Shown: positions 5,409-6,569 of the stretch, in pieces
How the letters are laid out: each line of letters starts with the position of its first letter
Position numbering within the stretch: position 1 is the first letter of the stretch
Source: UBA4416 sp031539425
GTDB lineage: Bacteria > Bacteroidota > Bacteroidia > B-17B0 > Aurantibacillaceae
Assembly: GCA_031539425.1 (NCBI GenBank)
Contig: JAVKLI010000089.1
Location: 1 to 6,569 of the forward strand
Direction: 5' to 3'
DNA: 6,569 nt
The notes under the pieces: model-generated
Seen by the model: only the letters and a program-made list of their open reading frames with translations
Database searches by the model: none
What the model was told of the DNA's origin: nothing
Made by a program: the position numbers and the translations under genes

Positions 5409-5935
5409 TGAGTAAAATAAAAATAAGCGGTTTAAAAAAAATATTACTTTTAAATTCACTTAATCCACACAAAAAACCAGTGAAAAAAAAATATTGGGAA
5501 TATTTTTTATCAAGTTTAAATTTTGCAACTGTAATACCTTTTTTTTTGTGGACCATTTTGAATGTTTCAAATTTAACAACTGGTATAATAAATGTATTAA
5601 TTAATTTATGCTTCTTGCTTTGTATTATGTTATTTCGTACAACTTATAGTATGTATCAAGATATTAAATTGTCGTATTGTAAAGTCGTAAAAGTAATTAA
5701 TAGAGATAATAAGTTATCTGTATTAATAGAGGATAACATGTTATGCACTGTAAATACAAAAATTAGTTTAATGAAAGAAAACCATGATGATGAAGAGCTT
5801 ATTATAGGAGAAGGTTTAATAACACATAAACAAACAAATGGTTTTTTATACTCTAAAATTGATACTAAGTATGAAATAAAACATATACAAGATGAAAAAA
5901 ATCTATTTGTTAAACCATATATTGTGCTAAAATGA
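5408..5935 (+). CDS. Two-TM membrane protein of unknown function, AT-rich cargo
   Basis: A 175-aa protein with a basic N-terminus (about 10 Lys in the first 30 residues), two predicted membrane spans at about 33-52 (FLSSLNFATVIPFFLWTI) and 59-77 (GIINVLINLCFLLCIML), and a soluble C-terminal domain from about 80. The positive-inside rule would put both ends in the cytoplasm. The C-terminal part is strand-rich (SYCKVVKVINRDNKLSVLIE, then ELIIGEGLITH) and its opening resembles that of the downstream protein. I start at ATG 5408, which forms TAATG with the upstream stop; an in-frame ATG at 5396 would add four residues. From here to 6261 base composition drops sharply and codon choice is far more A/T-biased than in the transposase genes, a sign of separate origin. 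It overlaps the next gene by 4 bases. Function unknown. Confidence 0.7.
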   Translation: MSKIKISGLKKILLLNSLNPHKKPVKKKYWEYFLSSLNFATVIPFFLWTILNVSNLTTGIINVLINLCFLLCIMLFRTTYSMYQDIKLSYCKVVKVINRDNKLSVLIEDNMLCTVNTKISLMKENHDDEELIIGEGLITHKQTNGFLYSKIDTKYEIKHIQDEKNLFVKPYIVLK

Positions 5936-6261
5936 AAAAATATAAAATTTTAAATATTATTAATTCAACTAAAATTGTTATTAATGCTGGTAAAAAAGAT
6001 TTTCAGAAAAATGATAAAGTGATAATATACCGATTAACAGATATAGAGGTGAAAGACTTAGAAACGGGTAAAAATTATGGGTATTTAGAAGATTTAGTAG
6101 GGTATGGTCAAGTAACTTATTTGCATAGTAATAATGAAACGTGTATTATAGAGCCATTAATTGAAAGACGAGTTACATTTTTTTTAGGTATACGACAAGA
6201 AAATATTAGGAGTGAATGGGACGTTATAAGAGAAACAGATTTGGTTCGAAAGAGCGATTAA
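5932..6261 (+). CDS. Small FlgT-C-like beta-domain protein
   Basis: A 109-aa protein whose residues 3-75 follow the pattern of the small beta domain related to the C-terminal domain of flagellar FlgT and found in many stand-alone proteins of unknown role. The pattern is YKILNIINSTKIVINAG (4-20), a 'kkGD'-like turn (QKNDKVIIYR), then VKDLETGKNYGYLEDLVGYG (40-59; equivalent to 'DP.TGe.LG.l'), then a last strand QVTYLHSN..TCIIEP. Residues 76-109 are a charged tail. There is no signal peptide or membrane span, so it is probably cytoplasmic. It overlaps the upstream membrane-protein gene by 4 bases (ATGA), making a two-gene unit, and its stop shares bases with the convergent small gene on the other strand. 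A joint role with the membrane protein is likely; what it does is not known. Confidence 0.7.
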   Translation: MKKYKILNIINSTKIVINAGKKDFQKNDKVIIYRLTDIEVKDLETGKNYGYLEDLVGYGQVTYLHSNNETCIIEPLIERRVTFFLGIRQENIRSEWDVIRETDLVRKSD

Positions 6262-6425
6262 CTACTTCGTAAAATATTTTCAATTGTGCGAACGGACAAA
6301 AACATTTTTTGGGAAATAGCCTCTATAATACTGTAGGTGCGCCATTGTGGCTTGGCGATTTGGTAATTTTTAAATAATTTATGAATGTATTGGTTGCGCT
6401 CTAATGTCATCTTTTTTTTCATCAT
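6258..6425 (-). CDS. Small HTH-like protein, probable regulator
   Basis: The minus strand encodes a 55-aa protein from ATG at 6425-6423 to TAA at 6260-6258. It begins MMKKKMTLERNQYIHKLFKN; residues 29-53 (RTYSIIEAISQKM, then FLSVRTIENIL) fit a helix-turn-helix, with SVRTIENIL as recognition helix. Similar 'lS.rTie.iL' helices occur in small phage and LuxR-like regulators. A second ATG at 6422-6420 is spaced better from the AAGG motif upstream and may be the real start, giving 54 aa. A strong Bacteroidota promoter lies 26 bp upstream of the first ATG. It is convergent with the AT-rich cassette, sharing TTAA at 6258-6261. It is very basic and probably binds DNA; autoregulation through the dyad at 6461-6481 is a reasonable inference. 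Composition is like the core element genes, not like the cassette. Confidence 0.75.
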   Translation of the reverse strand: MMKKKMTLERNQYIHKLFKNYQIAKPQWRTYSIIEAISQKMFLSVRTIENILRSS

Positions 6426-6450
6426 GTAGCCTTGTAATATGTTGGTTACG

Positions 6451-6482
6451 CAAAGGTAACTTGAAGACTATAGAGCTTCAAA
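6451..6482 (-). promoter_or_regulatory. Bacteroidota-type promoter for the minus-strand HTH gene
   Basis: On the minus strand TTTG (6482-6479) is followed after exactly 20 bases by TACCTTTG (6458-6451). This matches the Bacteroidota vegetative promoter pattern, TTTG, about 19-21 bp, TAnnTTTG. Transcription would start around 6445, about 20 bases before the small HTH gene. Confidence 0.75.
6461..6481. promoter_or_regulatory. Operator-like dyad in the promoter spacer
   Basis: TTGAAG (6461-6466) and CTTCAA (6476-6481) are perfect inverted repeats 9 bases apart, and CTATAG (6468-6473) is a nested palindrome almost at the same centre. The dyad fills the spacer between the -33 and -7 boxes of the minus-strand promoter, a classic place for repressor binding. 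The obvious candidate binder is the HTH protein encoded by that transcript, or the product of the gene starting at 6552. Confidence 0.55.
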
Positions 6483-6515
6483 AATAGAACTTAACATTGA
6501 TTTAACAGGGTTGTT

Positions 6516-6543
6516 TTGATATATTGGTATATTTGTGGTATAT
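6516..6543 (+). promoter_or_regulatory. Promoter -7 box TATATTTG with repeated TGGTATAT motifs
   Basis: TATATTTG at 6528-6535 matches the TAnnTTTG -7 consensus and would start transcription near 6542, ten bases before ATG 6552. No good -33 TTTG lies at the expected distance, so activation may be needed. Around it TTGATATAT (6516-6524), TTGGTATAT (6524-6532) and GTGGTATAT (6535-6543) repeat a common motif, the last two 11 bp apart. Confidence 0.55.
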
Positions 6544-6551
6544 AATTTATT

Positions 6552-6569
6552 ATGGAAACGACACTTCAA
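6552..6569 (+). CDS. Start of a further + strand gene (partial)
   Basis: ATG at 6552 opens METTLQ and runs off the window end in frame. A -7 promoter box lies 17-24 bases upstream, which supports a real start. Six codons give no clue to function. Its divergent placement opposite the small HTH gene suggests either a regulator or the first gene of the next element operon. Confidence 0.45.

Noticed and set aside
6340..6357. Inverted repeat CGCCA...TGGCG as a terminator
   Set aside because: It lies inside the coding region of the minus-strand HTH gene, has only five base pairs and no T-run.
1..6569. CRISPR array, insertion sequence ends or attachment sites
   Set aside because: I saw no regularly spaced repeat series, no terminal inverted repeats and no second transposase; the element's own ends must lie outside the window.

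Overview
The window looks like the early region of a Mu-like transposable prophage from a Bacteroidota bacterium. The host assignment is inferred from low GC, A-rich leaders without strong Shine-Dalgarno sequences, and two TAnnTTTG-type -7 promoter boxes, one of them with a matching -33 TTTG at 20 bp. The Mu assignment rests on gene order: DDE transposase (MuA-like), AAA+ target-selection ATPase (MuB-like), a Gam-type DNA-end-binding protein, and a probable GemA/gp16-like protein, all on the + strand and tightly packed.

Layout. 1-961 is the 3' part of the transposase. It is split by an apparent +1 frameshift near base 70, immediately before the second catalytic Asp. 986-1828 is the MuB-like ATPase and 1834-2493 a second, RecA/RadA-like P-loop ATPase. 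2507-3143 holds two small genes of unknown function, and 3159-3680 is Gam. 3681-3901 has no protein gene but carries three consecutive RNA folds: a perfect 8-bp hairpin, a tRNA-like structure with an 11-bp stem in place of the anticodon arm, and an almost complete tRNA-Asn(GTT)-like cloverleaf with non-standard bases at positions 8 and 33. 3902-4243 is a DUF4406 / nucleoside-deoxyribosyltransferase-like protein. 4280-5408 is a translationally coupled run of three genes: probable GemA-like, unknown, and a protein with a phage-replication-type C-terminal motif.

5408-6261 is a strikingly AT-rich two-gene cassette, a two-TM membrane protein followed by a small protein resembling the FlgT C-terminal beta domain. 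It looks like recently acquired cargo and is the best candidate here for an undescribed accessory (possibly defence) system. Opposing it is a 55-aa helix-turn-helix-like gene on the minus strand (6425-6258), which shares its stop-codon bases with the cassette. It has a well-formed Bacteroidota promoter whose spacer holds an operator-like dyad. The window ends six codons into another + strand gene, preceded by its own TATATTTG box and repeated TGGTATAT motifs.

Inferred working picture: the transposase and MuB would run replicative transposition, Gam would protect DNA ends, the second ATPase and small genes would assist or regulate, and the 6258-6569 region would be a regulatory switch between the early/accessory block and the next operon. 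If the frameshift is real, this copy may be transposition-defective.
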